64,000 bases of DNA from Bacteroidota bacterium (GCA_006218065.1 VBWE01000001.1:353703-417702), one strand, 5' to 3'; numbered from the stretch's first letter, positions 53,101-62,106 are shown. A program made the numbers and translations. Notes: generated from the sequence alone by a model not told the origin.

Positions 53101-55317
53101 ATGCCGATCAAATTCAACAGGTGCGTTTTTTGCGGAATTTTTTTCGCGCTGCTGGTTACTGCGAAATCCTTCGCGCAGGTTTACCCCGTACAAATCACCA
53201 ACCAGCTGATCCCGCCATACTCCGGCTACCTCGCCGATTATGCCGACCCGGTTCTTGAAAAGATGCGCGTGCTGATCCAGTTCAATGATCTTACGCAGCC
53301 GCAATACGATATCCGGCTGAAACTGGTGATCAGCGGAAACGGTTTTATGCTTTCCACGAAAGCAACTTACAACCCGCCGCCGGTTACGCTTACGCCGGCG
53401 ATTCCGCATTTGCTTTCCGGCAGCGATCTTGCGCCGTACCTGAATTCGGCGAACCTGGATTTCAGCGGGATTTCGCAGCAGCAGTACGAGCAGTGGCAAC
53501 GACTACCCGAAGGGTTTTATACGATCTGCATGACCGCGTACGATTACTGGAACCCGCAGCACCAGTTAGTGAGCAACGAAGCCTGCGCCGCGGCCTGGTT
53601 TACGCTCAGCGATCCGCCGCTGCTTAATTTTCCCGCCTGCAATACGAACGTGCAACCGCTGAATCCGCAGCAAATAAGTTTTTCGTGGACGCCGCTGCAC
53701 ATCGGCTCGCCGTATTCGGCGGGGACGGAATACGATTTTGAACTTTACGAAATCCGTCCGCCGAATACCGATCCGAATATCGTGGTGCAGAATTCGCCGC
53801 CGGTTTTTACAAATACCACCACGATGACCATGCTCAATTACGGTATCACCGAACCGGCGCTGAATGCGGGCATGGGCTACGCCTGGCGTGTACGTGCGCG
53901 GGATGCGGGCGGGCGCGATTTATTCCGCAACGGCGGCTGGAGTACGGTTTGTTCGTTCAGTTACGGCGGTGTCGCGTCGACGCTCGGCAATACTATCCAC
54001 CTCACGCTGCAGGCGCAGGCCACCACGCACAGGCAGGCGCGCTGCTGGTGGAACAGCGTAAGTGCGCTCGATCATTATGTGCTGCAGGTGCGCAAACAGG
54101 GATTCGCCAACTGGTTTGACTACAATACCGTTGCGGCCGAACAAAAAGTAAATGATCTCGAACCGGCATCAACCTACGAAGCGCGCGTAAAAGGAACCGG
54201 GCCGGGCAACCTCGAAACGAACTGGAGCGATACGGTCACTTTTACCACCGGCCCCGAACCGCAGTTCAACTGCAACGATCAAACCATCCTGCCGGATTTG
54301 TTGCAGGCGCAGCCTTTGCTTCTCGCGCAGCCGGGCATGATTTTCAAAATCGGGCAGCACGAAATGACCGTGCGCACGATCCAGTCGTCCGGTCCGCCCG
54401 GCTGGTACAACGGTACAGGTTACGTGCGCGCGATCGGGCCGTTTACGATGAACGTAACGTACACGAATATTTTCGTGAACGATAATCACACGATCACGCA
54501 GGGTGCGCTGGTGGCTTTGAGCGACGGTATCGACAACTGGCTCACGCAGTGGGGAACGGAATTCGAATGCGACGCGAGTTATTATTTCAACGGGAATATC
54601 GACAGCGTGTATGTGGATGGGAACGGCAATATCGTGATCGTGGATGAAAACGGGAATACGATAATGCTCACGGAAAATCACGACGGCGGACTGCTGATTA
54701 CCGACAGTAACGGCGACCAGTGGATCGTGCACGACGACGGAACGATTACGCTGGTCAGCGGCGGCGGCTTGCTTCCCGTGATTACCGAACCGCTCACGCC
54801 GGATGAAATGGATATCCTGAAAAAAGCGATGCGCATCATCCGCCAGGAATTTGATGCGGCGAAACTCCAGCAACTCACACAAAGCCTGCAGCAGGCGGAA
54901 CAAAGTTTGGACCAGCGCATCCAGCAGGAAAAACAGCAATTGGTGAATTCCGTTACGCCGAACCCAAGCCTGCCGGATTCCGCTTTCGAAGCATCGGAAA
55001 TAATTGTTTTCCGAGGAGGAAAAATCAGTTCGGCAAATGTTCCGCCGCCTTTGCAGGTGCAGAAAAATTTCCGTGAGGCAGAAACGAATTACAACGAAGG
55101 ATTTTTGCTCGCCCGTTTTTCCCGCGAAGCGAACAGCGATGCCGAGCTGCATTTCATCGGGCAATACCTGGCCGTGAGCGGCAAGCCGTACAAAACGTTC
55201 GTGGCCGAAGAAAAAGCGAAGAACCGCACGCATGAAGCAATCGCCGGCGATGTGGCTTTGCAGGGAATAAAACCGCTGGTGAAAGTGGTGATCCGGAAAA
55301 AAATGTCCAGGGGGTGA
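53101..55317 (+). CDS. TANFOR-type secreted protein with fibronectin-like modules
   Basis: 738 residues with signal peptide (RCVFCGIFFALLVTAKSFAQ). The first 160 residues (VYPVQITNQLIPPYSGYLADY, VLIQFNDLTQPQYDIRLKLV, LPEGFYTICMTAYDYWNP) match my recollection of the Bacteroidota TANFOR domain. FN3-like modules follow (ISFSWTPLHIGSPYSAGTEY; ASTYEARVKGTGPGNLETNW). A YD-like beta stretch comes next (GNIDSVYVDGNGNIVIVDENG to DGTITLVSGGG), then a glutamine-rich coiled coil at about 585-630, and a basic end. No T9SS sorting domain is seen. Such proteins commonly lie upstream of large polymorphic-toxin-like genes, as here: the next gene starts 78 bases downstream on the same strand. It may help display or export the downstream protein. 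Confidence 0.78.
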   Translation: MPIKFNRCVFCGIFFALLVTAKSFAQVYPVQITNQLIPPYSGYLADYADPVLEKMRVLIQFNDLTQPQYDIRLKLVISGNGFMLSTKATYNPPPVTLTPAIPHLLSGSDLAPYLNSANLDFSGISQQQYEQWQRLPEGFYTICMTAYDYWNPQHQLVSNEACAAAWFTLSDPPLLNFPACNTNVQPLNPQQISFSWTPLHIGSPYSAGTEYDFELYEIRPPNTDPNIVVQNSPPVFTNTTTMTMLNYGITEPALNAGMGYAWRVRARDAGGRDLFRNGGWSTVCSFSYGGVASTLGNTIHLTLQAQATTHRQARCWWNSVSALDHYVLQVRKQGFANWFDYNTVAAEQKVNDLEPASTYEARVKGTGPGNLETNWSDTVTFTTGPEPQFNCNDQTILPDLLQAQPLLLAQPGMIFKIGQHEMTVRTIQSSGPPGWYNGTGYVRAIGPFTMNVTYTNIFVNDNHTITQGALVALSDGIDNWLTQWGTEFECDASYYFNGNIDSVYVDGNGNIVIVDENGNTIMLTENHDGGLLITDSNGDQWIVHDDGTITLVSGGGLLPVITEPLTPDEMDILKKAMRIIRQEFDAAKLQQLTQSLQQAEQSLDQRIQQEKQQLVNSVTPNPSLPDSAFEASEIIVFRGGKISSANVPPPLQVQKNFREAETNYNEGFLLARFSREANSDAELHFIGQYLAVSGKPYKTFVAEEKAKNRTHEAIAGDVALQGIKPLVKVVIRKKMSRG

Positions 55318-55330
55318 AAAAAATAAAAAG

Positions 55331-55386
55331 GCAAAAAGCAAAAGCAAAATGCAAAGGGCAAAAGCAAAACGCAAATAGCAAAATGC
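55331..55386. repeat. Degenerate A-rich tandem repeat (GCAAAA units)
   Basis: Repeats of GCAAAA, GCAAAAT and GCAAAGG with a period of roughly 6-12 bases fill the gap between the TANFOR gene and the next start codon. It may be a slippage-prone leader. Confidence 0.6.
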
Positions 55387-55395
55387 GATTAACCG

Positions 55396-57918
55396 ATGAG
55401 AATAGAAAACCAATTTAAAAACACAATTAAAACAATACGTAATCCCTCGACTGCGCTCGGGGTGACGTATTTGATTTTTTTATTTTGGTTTTTATTTATT
55501 TCCTCTTTCACTGCGCAGGCGGTTCCGCATGATTCCGCGTATGTGAATCGCTTCATCAAAGCCGGGCGGAAAAAACTGCAGGAAGCGATCGACGCGAACG
55601 AACGTTTGCGCACCGCCGATCCCGCTGCGGAGCTGCGGTTGCTGGTTGTGGTCGATCCGCCGCAGGAAAATGATTACATACTCGACTATCCGTTCACGCC
55701 CGAGTACTCGGCGATGCTCGACCTGCCGGGAAAAGAAACGGAGTTCAACCAGCGCCTGAACGCCGTGTACCAGCAGTCGGGTATCGAGTGCTACATGCTG
55801 CTGATCAACGCGCTGGAAGTGAACCTGCAGACGCGCATCGACTCGGCGTATTCACTGGATGATCTTTTCGGCGGCGCGAAATTCTTCAAAGAAAATTCCG
55901 ACATCGACGCCACGCGTGAACTGCACGGACTGATCTCGAACAATATCCGCAAAAGCATTTACGTGAATAACCGCAAATGCCTGATGCAGTCCATCGGCTG
56001 TTACAAAGTGGTTTATAAAGACAGCGCCTGGACGAGTTACCTCAACCTGCATTATAAAGTAAACACGCCGGGCGCGCCCGATCCGCCGTATTTCAACGAG
56101 ATCAAAAATTACATGTTCGCGTATTCGGGTAACAGCGACGGCACTTTGCCCTGGCCGCAGCAGATCAGCGTGGTGGAAAAAGCGGTGAGCAGTTTCGAAC
56201 ATGCGGCGCGCAACGCGAAAAACCGAGCGCGGATACTCAATACGTTTCATAAAGATTCGCTGCGCGGGTTGTTCACCGGCTTCAGTTCGGGTGCGGATTA
56301 CGCCACGCTTTCCATCGCCGAACGCCTGCACAGTTTAAGCGTGCTCGTGCGCGACGATCTTTCTTCGAATGAAGAAGTGCTTGTCGTTAACCTCACGCAG
56401 AATACGCCGCAAAACGATGTCCCCGCTTTTCTCCAGGGACTGGAAAAAGAAAGTTCGCTGAACACCCGCGCCGATTTTACCGGTCCGGTAGCCACGGCCG
56501 AAAAGAACAACCACCGCGCGCTCATCGGGCGCATCATGGACGATATCGAAGATCATTTCGGCGGACCGGAAGAGCAGCATTACGCGCTGTTCTGCAAAGG
56601 ACTTTCGACGCTGATCACGAATTCGCCGCAGGCTATGGCGATGTACGTAACGGACGACCCGGAGAATTTCCAGAAACGGCTCGTGTACTGGTACAATTAC
56701 AATTTGATTTTGATCGACGATGTCGGCGTGATCAAATACGAGGACATCGCCATTACCGATAATGCGCAGATCAGTTTTACGCGGAAGCAGGTGATTGATC
56801 ACGAGTACACGCTTACGTCGATGGAAGGCGGCTACTCGGTGGAGGCCGTTTTCCAGTCCGACGCCATCACGCTGCGCGCATTCGACATCCTGGTTTTCCA
56901 GAACATGTCGAACCTGAGCATGCTCGAATCGGCGGGCGCGACGCAGGGCGAACTGGTTTTTGTGCCCGCGATTTTTTTGCAGTACGCCGCGGACAAACAA
57001 TGGAACAGCAACGCGATCAAGTCGGTGGCATTGGCGGTGGATGTGGTTACGCTGGCCACCGGCCCGGGATTTTTCTGGAAAGCCGCGCGTGCGGGGATGT
57101 GGTGCGTGGCTGCGCTGGAAGCGGCACAGATCGCCGGCTCGGTCGGAAATATTATCGTGAACACGGTGGAGATCAGCGACCCGGAAGTGAAACACGCGGT
57201 GGACCTGTACAACATGCTGGTGGGAGCAGTCGGTTTTACGCGACTGGCGTACACCGTGGGCACGAAGATTTCCGTCAAAAACATGGCCGGCGCCGTTTGG
57301 AATTCGGGCGGGCAGATGCTTCGCTGGACTACGCAGCAGATGCAGGATTTTATCGCGGCGATGGAGGTTTGCCTTACGCGGATAAAAACGGGGACGTATG
57401 CGTGGAAGGATAAGTTGGTGAGGTTTTATGAGTATGTGAAGAAGGGTATTCATGAAGCAGCAATAGCTTTAAGTGCCGATAATCTAATAACATCTTTTAA
57501 AGCACAAACGGGAATTAATGTTGCGAGAACAACAGATGAAGCACTATCAAACTCCGCGAAAGCATGGCAAGGGTCTGGAAACTATCCAGGAGTTGATGAT
57601 TGGATTTCTGTTGAAATTCCCGCAGGAACGAAAGTGTATGGCGGATTACCGGGACAATCAGAATTCTACAGTGTAGAAAGATCGCTTGAGGATGTTAACT
57701 TTAACAAAGTTAATTTTTGGAAAAGCATGCAAGTAGCTCCGCATCCTCAATTTGGGTATCGCCCTAAAGTAGGAGAGTATGTAATTAATGAAAACATACG
57801 GGTTGCAATAGCAAAAACACTTGCAAATCCTCAGCATGGCCAGGGTGGGGCATGGCAAATTTTTGTTCAGGATTTTGCAAATAAGCTGACATTTACAAGA
57901 GAAATACCTTTGCAGTAA
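55396..57918 (+). CDS. Polymorphic-toxin-like protein with variable AT-rich C-terminal domain
   Basis: 840 residues. An N-terminal hydrophobic stretch (LIFLFWFLFISSFTAQA) acts as signal peptide. Residues about 40-530 are a long globular part I do not recognise (LRLLVVVDPPQENDYILDYPF; LINALEVNLQTRIDSAYSLDDLFGG). Residues about 538-600 are hydrophobic (SVALAVDVVTLATGPGFFWKAA, GMWCVAALEAAQIAGSVGNI), as in the pretoxin regions of secreted toxins. From about residue 672 (base 57411) the DNA turns AT-rich and the protein changes style, ending in a domain of about 105 residues with GTKVYGGLPGQSEFY, FGYRPKVGEYVINENIRVA and HGQGGAWQIFV. This layout, conserved body plus foreign tail, is that of polymorphic toxins; the toxin activity is inferred. 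A palindromic repeat codes residues 14-25. The stop overlaps the next ATG (TAATG). Confidence 0.72.
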   Translation: MRIENQFKNTIKTIRNPSTALGVTYLIFLFWFLFISSFTAQAVPHDSAYVNRFIKAGRKKLQEAIDANERLRTADPAAELRLLVVVDPPQENDYILDYPFTPEYSAMLDLPGKETEFNQRLNAVYQQSGIECYMLLINALEVNLQTRIDSAYSLDDLFGGAKFFKENSDIDATRELHGLISNNIRKSIYVNNRKCLMQSIGCYKVVYKDSAWTSYLNLHYKVNTPGAPDPPYFNEIKNYMFAYSGNSDGTLPWPQQISVVEKAVSSFEHAARNAKNRARILNTFHKDSLRGLFTGFSSGADYATLSIAERLHSLSVLVRDDLSSNEEVLVVNLTQNTPQNDVPAFLQGLEKESSLNTRADFTGPVATAEKNNHRALIGRIMDDIEDHFGGPEEQHYALFCKGLSTLITNSPQAMAMYVTDDPENFQKRLVYWYNYNLILIDDVGVIKYEDIAITDNAQISFTRKQVIDHEYTLTSMEGGYSVEAVFQSDAITLRAFDILVFQNMSNLSMLESAGATQGELVFVPAIFLQYAADKQWNSNAIKSVALAVDVVTLATGPGFFWKAARAGMWCVAALEAAQIAGSVGNIIVNTVEISDPEVKHAVDLYNMLVGAVGFTRLAYTVGTKISVKNMAGAVWNSGGQMLRWTTQQMQDFIAAMEVCLTRIKTGTYAWKDKLVRFYEYVKKGIHEAAIALSADNLITSFKAQTGINVARTTDEALSNSAKAWQGSGNYPGVDDWISVEIPAGTKVYGGLPGQSEFYSVERSLEDVNFNKVNFWKSMQVAPHPQFGYRPKVGEYVINENIRVAIAKTLANPQHGQGGAWQIFVQDFANKLTFTREIPLQ
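55435..55470. repeat. Palindromic repeat inside the toxin-like gene's signal region
   Basis: ATACGTAATCCCTCGACTGC followed by GCTCGGGGTGACGTAT, a unit with inverted ATACGT ends of a kind dispersed in Bacteroidota genomes. It is read in frame as IRNPSTALGVTY. Confidence 0.65.
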
Positions 57919-58172
57919 TGATACCTACGGAAATTGACAAAGTGCCTTTGTGTAAGCCAATAAAAGAATTTTTAGAAATGGCTGAAGAGAACGGCTATAA
58001 AATTGTTGAACAAAAATTAAGAGACTATCATTTTCATGAGTTGTATTTTAAAATCAAACCAGAGAGTATTCATTCCGAGAAATTGAAAGAGATAGAGGGA
58101 ATCCAAATGCACGAAACGGGACAGTTTTTTTGTAACTGTCATTGGAGTACAGTTGAGATAATTGAGAAATAA
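57918..58172 (+). CDS. Candidate immunity protein (84 aa)
   Basis: 84 residues, soluble, acidic (MIPTEIDKVPLCKPIKEFLE, then HFHELYFKIKPESIHSEKL, ending FFCNCHWSTVEIIEK). Its ATG overlaps the stop of the toxin-like gene (TAATG), so translation is coupled, and it shares that gene's AT-rich tail composition. Small genes placed this way after polymorphic toxins usually encode the cognate immunity protein that neutralises the toxin in the producer's own cytosol or periplasm. There is no signal peptide, so a cytosolic action is implied. No family recognised. Confidence 0.62.
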   Translation: MIPTEIDKVPLCKPIKEFLEMAEENGYKIVEQKLRDYHFHELYFKIKPESIHSEKLKEIEGIQMHETGQFFCNCHWSTVEIIEK

Positions 58173-58241
58173 GAACGAATTAAAGCCTTGTTTTGAATGC
58201 TTGTGATTTTTAATCGCAAATGGCATTCGAGGAAGCCTGTT

Positions 58242-58249
58242 TATCTTTG
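58242..58249 (+). promoter_or_regulatory. Possible -7 promoter element
   Basis: TATCTTTG matches TAnnTTTG exactly, 20 bases before the 154-residue gene, but I see no convincing -33 partner. Confidence 0.3.
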
Positions 58250-58269
58250 AATATAAGCGACCAAGGGTG

Positions 58270-58734
58270 ATGATAAGAATATTTAATAAGAAAATAAGTG
58301 CAGCGATATTGATAGATGAAACATCTTCCTGTGTTTCGTTTGCACCTAACCACTATCATGAGGACAGTCCGCATATTGAAATAAGAATTTGGAGGTTTAA
58401 TTTCTCTTTACATTGTTATTCCTGTTCGGACTGCAAGGCGTTTCAAGAATCTTTTGGCACAACAACAAAAGATTGGTATGTAGAATATATGGGTAAAATT
58501 CGACTACTTGATTTATACGAGTTAGGAACTGAGTATGGAAAAAACACATTTCAATATCAGAGCGGGGAAACATTTTCAGGGACAATATTTAAGATTAATT
58601 TGTCCAAGAACACGATTGAGAATCTTTCAAAGAAGTTAGAAGAAGCAATATTGTCAGAAGAATATGAAAAATGTTGCATTATACGAGATACAATTATATC
58701 TATGGAGGATAATCTTAATCCAAGTAAAGAGTAA
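58270..58734 (+). CDS. AT-rich small protein with Cys cluster and UVR-like coil
   Basis: 154 residues from ATG 58270 (GTG 58267 is possible). The middle has a cysteine cluster (HCYSCSDCKAF). The end (IENLSKKLEEAILSEEYEKC then CIIRDTI) resembles the UVR motif, a short helical hairpin that mediates protein-protein contacts in UvrB/UvrC and some immunity or regulatory proteins. The AT content matches the toxin tail and the 84-residue gene. It could be a second immunity protein, an orphan left from an earlier toxin cassette, or an unrelated passenger. No metal-binding role is proven. Confidence 0.62.
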   Translation: MIRIFNKKISAAILIDETSSCVSFAPNHYHEDSPHIEIRIWRFNFSLHCYSCSDCKAFQESFGTTTKDWYVEYMGKIRLLDLYELGTEYGKNTFQYQSGETFSGTIFKINLSKNTIENLSKKLEEAILSEEYEKCCIIRDTIISMEDNLNPSKE

Positions 58735-58740
58735 TTTGAG

Positions 58741-61700
58741 TTACCTCCTCCCCTCCCACAACCAGCTCCCGTCCGGCCTTAAGTAACCGATACTCCGCCC
58801 GCTCTGCACATAAAAAAGGTTGCTGTTCATCATCACGATCCGGTCGGCGACGGGCGCAACTACCTGGTGGCCCTGCATATTCACCACGCCGTAAAATTTG
58901 GTTTGCTGGAAAGAAGCCAGAGGTCCGTCAAAGTCGTTGATGCGTTCGAAATGCGGTTCGATGAGCACCATGCCGCTTTTGCTGATCATGCCCCAGCCGT
59001 CGGGCGTTTTGAAACGCGCCAGGTCGTTCGAAAAATCGGAAGCGTCAATAAAAGTCCGCCCGAAGAGTTTGCGGCCGTTCATGTCGATGAAATGACAGTC
59101 GCCGCTGATGAGCCGCACCAGCGCAATGCCGTTGTGAAAAGCCTGTCCTACTGCGCGGTCGGGAAGTTCGAAAAGGATACTGCCGCGTTCATCGATATAC
59201 ATGCCGCCTTTTTTACCGGTTACAAAAGCGCGGCCTTCCGAAAAAGGTCCCGCGGAAAAAAACTGCGGCTCAATCGCGAAAGTTCCGTTCGATGTAATGT
59301 AACCCCATTTCCCGTTGAGCTTCACGGCCGCGCGGCCTTCCGAAAACCCGTCCACGCGCGCGAACTGCGGTTCCACGGCCCAGCGGCCTTCCGCATCCAG
59401 GAAACCCCATTTGCTTTCTTTCGCAGCGGGGAATAAATTTTCGCCGGGTTTGCCGATGCGCGTAAGCTGGGGTTTCTGTATCCACTTTCCGGCCCGGTTC
59501 GCGATACCGGAGAATTGTTTTTTGCGCACCACGAAAAGCGTATCGCAGGAATATTTCGTGATGGACGTGTACTGCGGTTTCAGTATCCAGTTGTTCGCCG
59601 CGTCGAGCAGACCGACTCCCTTTTTCCCTTTGGCTACGCGGTATTCGCCGATGAAACCGGTGACCTGGAAATTTTTTTCGAGCAGTACGGGATTGCCGCT
59701 GCGGTCGAGGATCATCGATTTTCCTTTGTGGCGGATGTACGCACAACCGTCTTCAAAATCAGTGGCCGATTCGTAAATAAAATCGGTGAGTACGTTTCCG
59801 TCGGGATCGATGTAGCCCCATTTCCCTTTTTTCTTCGCGCGTGCCAGCCCTTCTTTATAAGGATGAACGTCGGTGTATTCGATCGGCACAACAACGGTTC
59901 CCATACTGTCGGCAAAGCCCCATTTGTTATCCCGGCGAACGGCGACGCGGCCTTCGGAAAACGATTTGCACTGCTCGAAACCGGCGCTCACGGAAACCAG
60001 CCCTGCCCGGTTGATGAAACCGAAAAGCGAACGGTACTGCTGCACGACATACAGTTTTTGGTTCGATGCTTCCACGTATTCGATCTTGTCGTAAATGGGA
60101 GAGAGCGTAAAAACATAGCCTTCGTTTTTAATCCCATTAGTCAGCACGCCCCAGTGTCCGCCGGATTTTACGATGGCGTGTTTGTTCTTCATTTCTTTTA
60201 CGTCTTCATATATAACCGGCGTCAGGAAATTCCCGGTGCGGTCCATAAAACCCCATTGCCCGTGTTCCAGCCGCAGCCAGCGGCGTTCGGGATTAAAACC
60301 GAGCAGTACGCCGGAATAATCCGCGCCGAACATTGCTGCCAGTTTTTCGAAACTGCAGGTGGCGCTGTCCTTTGTAGAAACCTGGCGCCAGGTTCCGCCG
60401 ATGCACACGCGCGAGATGCCGTTCACGGGAGTTTCCACGTAGGTCATCGGGTAAAACGAATTCGGTTTTTCGGGCCAGAGCAAGCCTGTTTCCCCGTTCA
60501 TCTTCGTGCAGCGCAGGAAATCGGTAAAAACCTTGTCGCTGAAATCGGACATGCGGATGGAGCTGTACTGCGGTCCGACAAGGTACTTTCCCGCGCGCGT
60601 GCGCACCAAACCGTATTTATGCGGAAGCGTCACGTTTTTTTTTCCTGCGGAAATTCCGGTGCTGAAAGACAATAGTTCCACCCGCGTCAGGTCGAGCTGC
60701 GGATATTCCGTTACATCCGTGAACGCCGGTTTGAAAATTGTGTCGCCGGTAATATTGTTCTTCAATCCCCAGCGCTGGATTTTCGGAACAAAGTACCATT
60801 GCATCGTATCGAGGTCGGGAGCGCTGTTTGCCGAAACGCCGTTGATCAGCGTCGTCGAAGGATTAGCATTATCGGGCGCCGCGCCGCCGCCGATTTTGAT
60901 GGTTTTGATCTGCACGTAATTGTTGCGCTCGATTAAGTTCCCGTTTTCATCCACTTCGGCGATGCTCACGGAACCATCGCTTTTTTTCACTTTGATCACC
61001 TGCCGGTTGATCTGCAGATTATCCGTGCAGGGCGCAATGATTTCCACGCCCCGGTTGTTGATCACGCCGCATTTATCGCCGGTATACGCTTTGCCGATAT
61101 GCCGGTAAAAATTCCCGACGCGGTCGTAACGCGGATCGGTAAGTATGCGCCCGTCGATGGTGCAGATGCCGTATTTCCCGCTGCGCTGGTACAGCCAGTA
61201 ATCGCCGTCGAGCGGGGCGAGGTCTTCGAACTGCGGAGTAAAAATTTCGCGCCCCGAAGTATCGATCAGGCCGTACAGCCCGTTCTTCAGCGTGGACAGC
61301 AGCGTGGTGAACGGCAGCACGCGGATAAAATCATCGTACTCGCCGCAGTCGGTTACAATGCGTCCGCCGGATGCCGAAGCGAGCACCATACCGCTGTCGC
61401 AGCGCAGCGTGATGAAGTTGCGCGACAGGACGGAATAACTCATCCACACAGGATCAAAAATTTTTCGCCCGGTAACGGTGATGCAGCCCCAGCGGCTGTC
61501 CTGCATATAAAAAATGAGCGTGTCGGTCATGCTGATCTCGCTGGCCACGGGCTCGAGCAGCATACGGCCTTTTAGGCTCACGAGACCGTATTTTCCGTCT
61601 TTTTCATAGCGGATATAATTGCCGCGGAAAATGTAGCCGGTATCGCAGGAAGCCGGAAGAATCATTTTACCGCGCGGCCCGGCAAAACCCCAGAGCGAAT

Positions 61701-62106
61701 CTTTACGGAAAGCGAAAAAGGTTTTTTCCGGTGAAAGAAAAACTTCATCGTAGGCGCAGGGCACGACTTCTTTCCCGGTTACTACGTGCGCACCCCATTT
61801 GTCGCCGGACTTCACGAGCATCAGGCTGTCGCCCACCAGTTCGATGAGATCGAAGCCGGGGCCGGGAATAAGGTTGCCCGTTTTTTCCACCAGGTGCACT
61901 TTTCCATGTTGCATTACCGGCGCAAGTCCCTCGCTGAAAAAACCGGCCCAGTCGAACTGCGGTTCTATTTTCATTACGCCGCTCGTGTCGATAAAACCCC
62001 AGAGACCGTTGACCTGCACGGGCAGCAAAAGCGCTTTTTTCTGCGCAGACATGATCACGCTGTAGAGCAGGAAAAAAACAAGCAGGTGAAAACGGCGATG
62101 CGGCAT
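58741..62106 (-). CDS. WG-repeat (KWG) secreted protein
   Basis: 1121 residues with signal peptide (LLVFFLLYSVIMSAQ). Nearly the whole length consists of WG repeats of about 45-60 residues: VNGLWGFIDTSGVMKIEPQF, KDSLWGFAGPRGKMILPA, KKGKWGYIDPDGNVLTDFIY, LNGKWGYITSNGTFAIEPQF, PDGWGMISKSGMVLIEPHF. WG repeats are thought to form beta-propeller-like or solenoid folds for protein binding. The GC-rich composition is that of the host genome, unlike the neighbouring AT-rich genes. It converges with the 154-residue gene, six bases apart. Function unknown; WG proteins also occur as immunity proteins in toxin loci, but that is only a possibility here. Confidence 0.88.
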   Translation of the reverse strand: MPHRRFHLLVFFLLYSVIMSAQKKALLLPVQVNGLWGFIDTSGVMKIEPQFDWAGFFSEGLAPVMQHGKVHLVEKTGNLIPGPGFDLIELVGDSLMLVKSGDKWGAHVVTGKEVVPCAYDEVFLSPEKTFFAFRKDSLWGFAGPRGKMILPASCDTGYIFRGNYIRYEKDGKYGLVSLKGRMLLEPVASEISMTDTLIFYMQDSRWGCITVTGRKIFDPVWMSYSVLSRNFITLRCDSGMVLASASGGRIVTDCGEYDDFIRVLPFTTLLSTLKNGLYGLIDTSGREIFTPQFEDLAPLDGDYWLYQRSGKYGICTIDGRILTDPRYDRVGNFYRHIGKAYTGDKCGVINNRGVEIIAPCTDNLQINRQVIKVKKSDGSVSIAEVDENGNLIERNNYVQIKTIKIGGGAAPDNANPSTTLINGVSANSAPDLDTMQWYFVPKIQRWGLKNNITGDTIFKPAFTDVTEYPQLDLTRVELLSFSTGISAGKKNVTLPHKYGLVRTRAGKYLVGPQYSSIRMSDFSDKVFTDFLRCTKMNGETGLLWPEKPNSFYPMTYVETPVNGISRVCIGGTWRQVSTKDSATCSFEKLAAMFGADYSGVLLGFNPERRWLRLEHGQWGFMDRTGNFLTPVIYEDVKEMKNKHAIVKSGGHWGVLTNGIKNEGYVFTLSPIYDKIEYVEASNQKLYVVQQYRSLFGFINRAGLVSVSAGFEQCKSFSEGRVAVRRDNKWGFADSMGTVVVPIEYTDVHPYKEGLARAKKKGKWGYIDPDGNVLTDFIYESATDFEDGCAYIRHKGKSMILDRSGNPVLLEKNFQVTGFIGEYRVAKGKKGVGLLDAANNWILKPQYTSITKYSCDTLFVVRKKQFSGIANRAGKWIQKPQLTRIGKPGENLFPAAKESKWGFLDAEGRWAVEPQFARVDGFSEGRAAVKLNGKWGYITSNGTFAIEPQFFSAGPFSEGRAFVTGKKGGMYIDERGSILFELPDRAVGQAFHNGIALVRLISGDCHFIDMNGRKLFGRTFIDASDFSNDLARFKTPDGWGMISKSGMVLIEPHFERINDFDGPLASFQQTKFYGVVNMQGHQVVAPVADRIVMMNSNLFYVQSGRSIGYLRPDGSWLWEGRR

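Noticed and set aside
54169..55413. Open frame of 414 codons on the - strand
   Set aside because: Antisense to the TANFOR protein gene; H/R-rich composition typical of a shadow frame.
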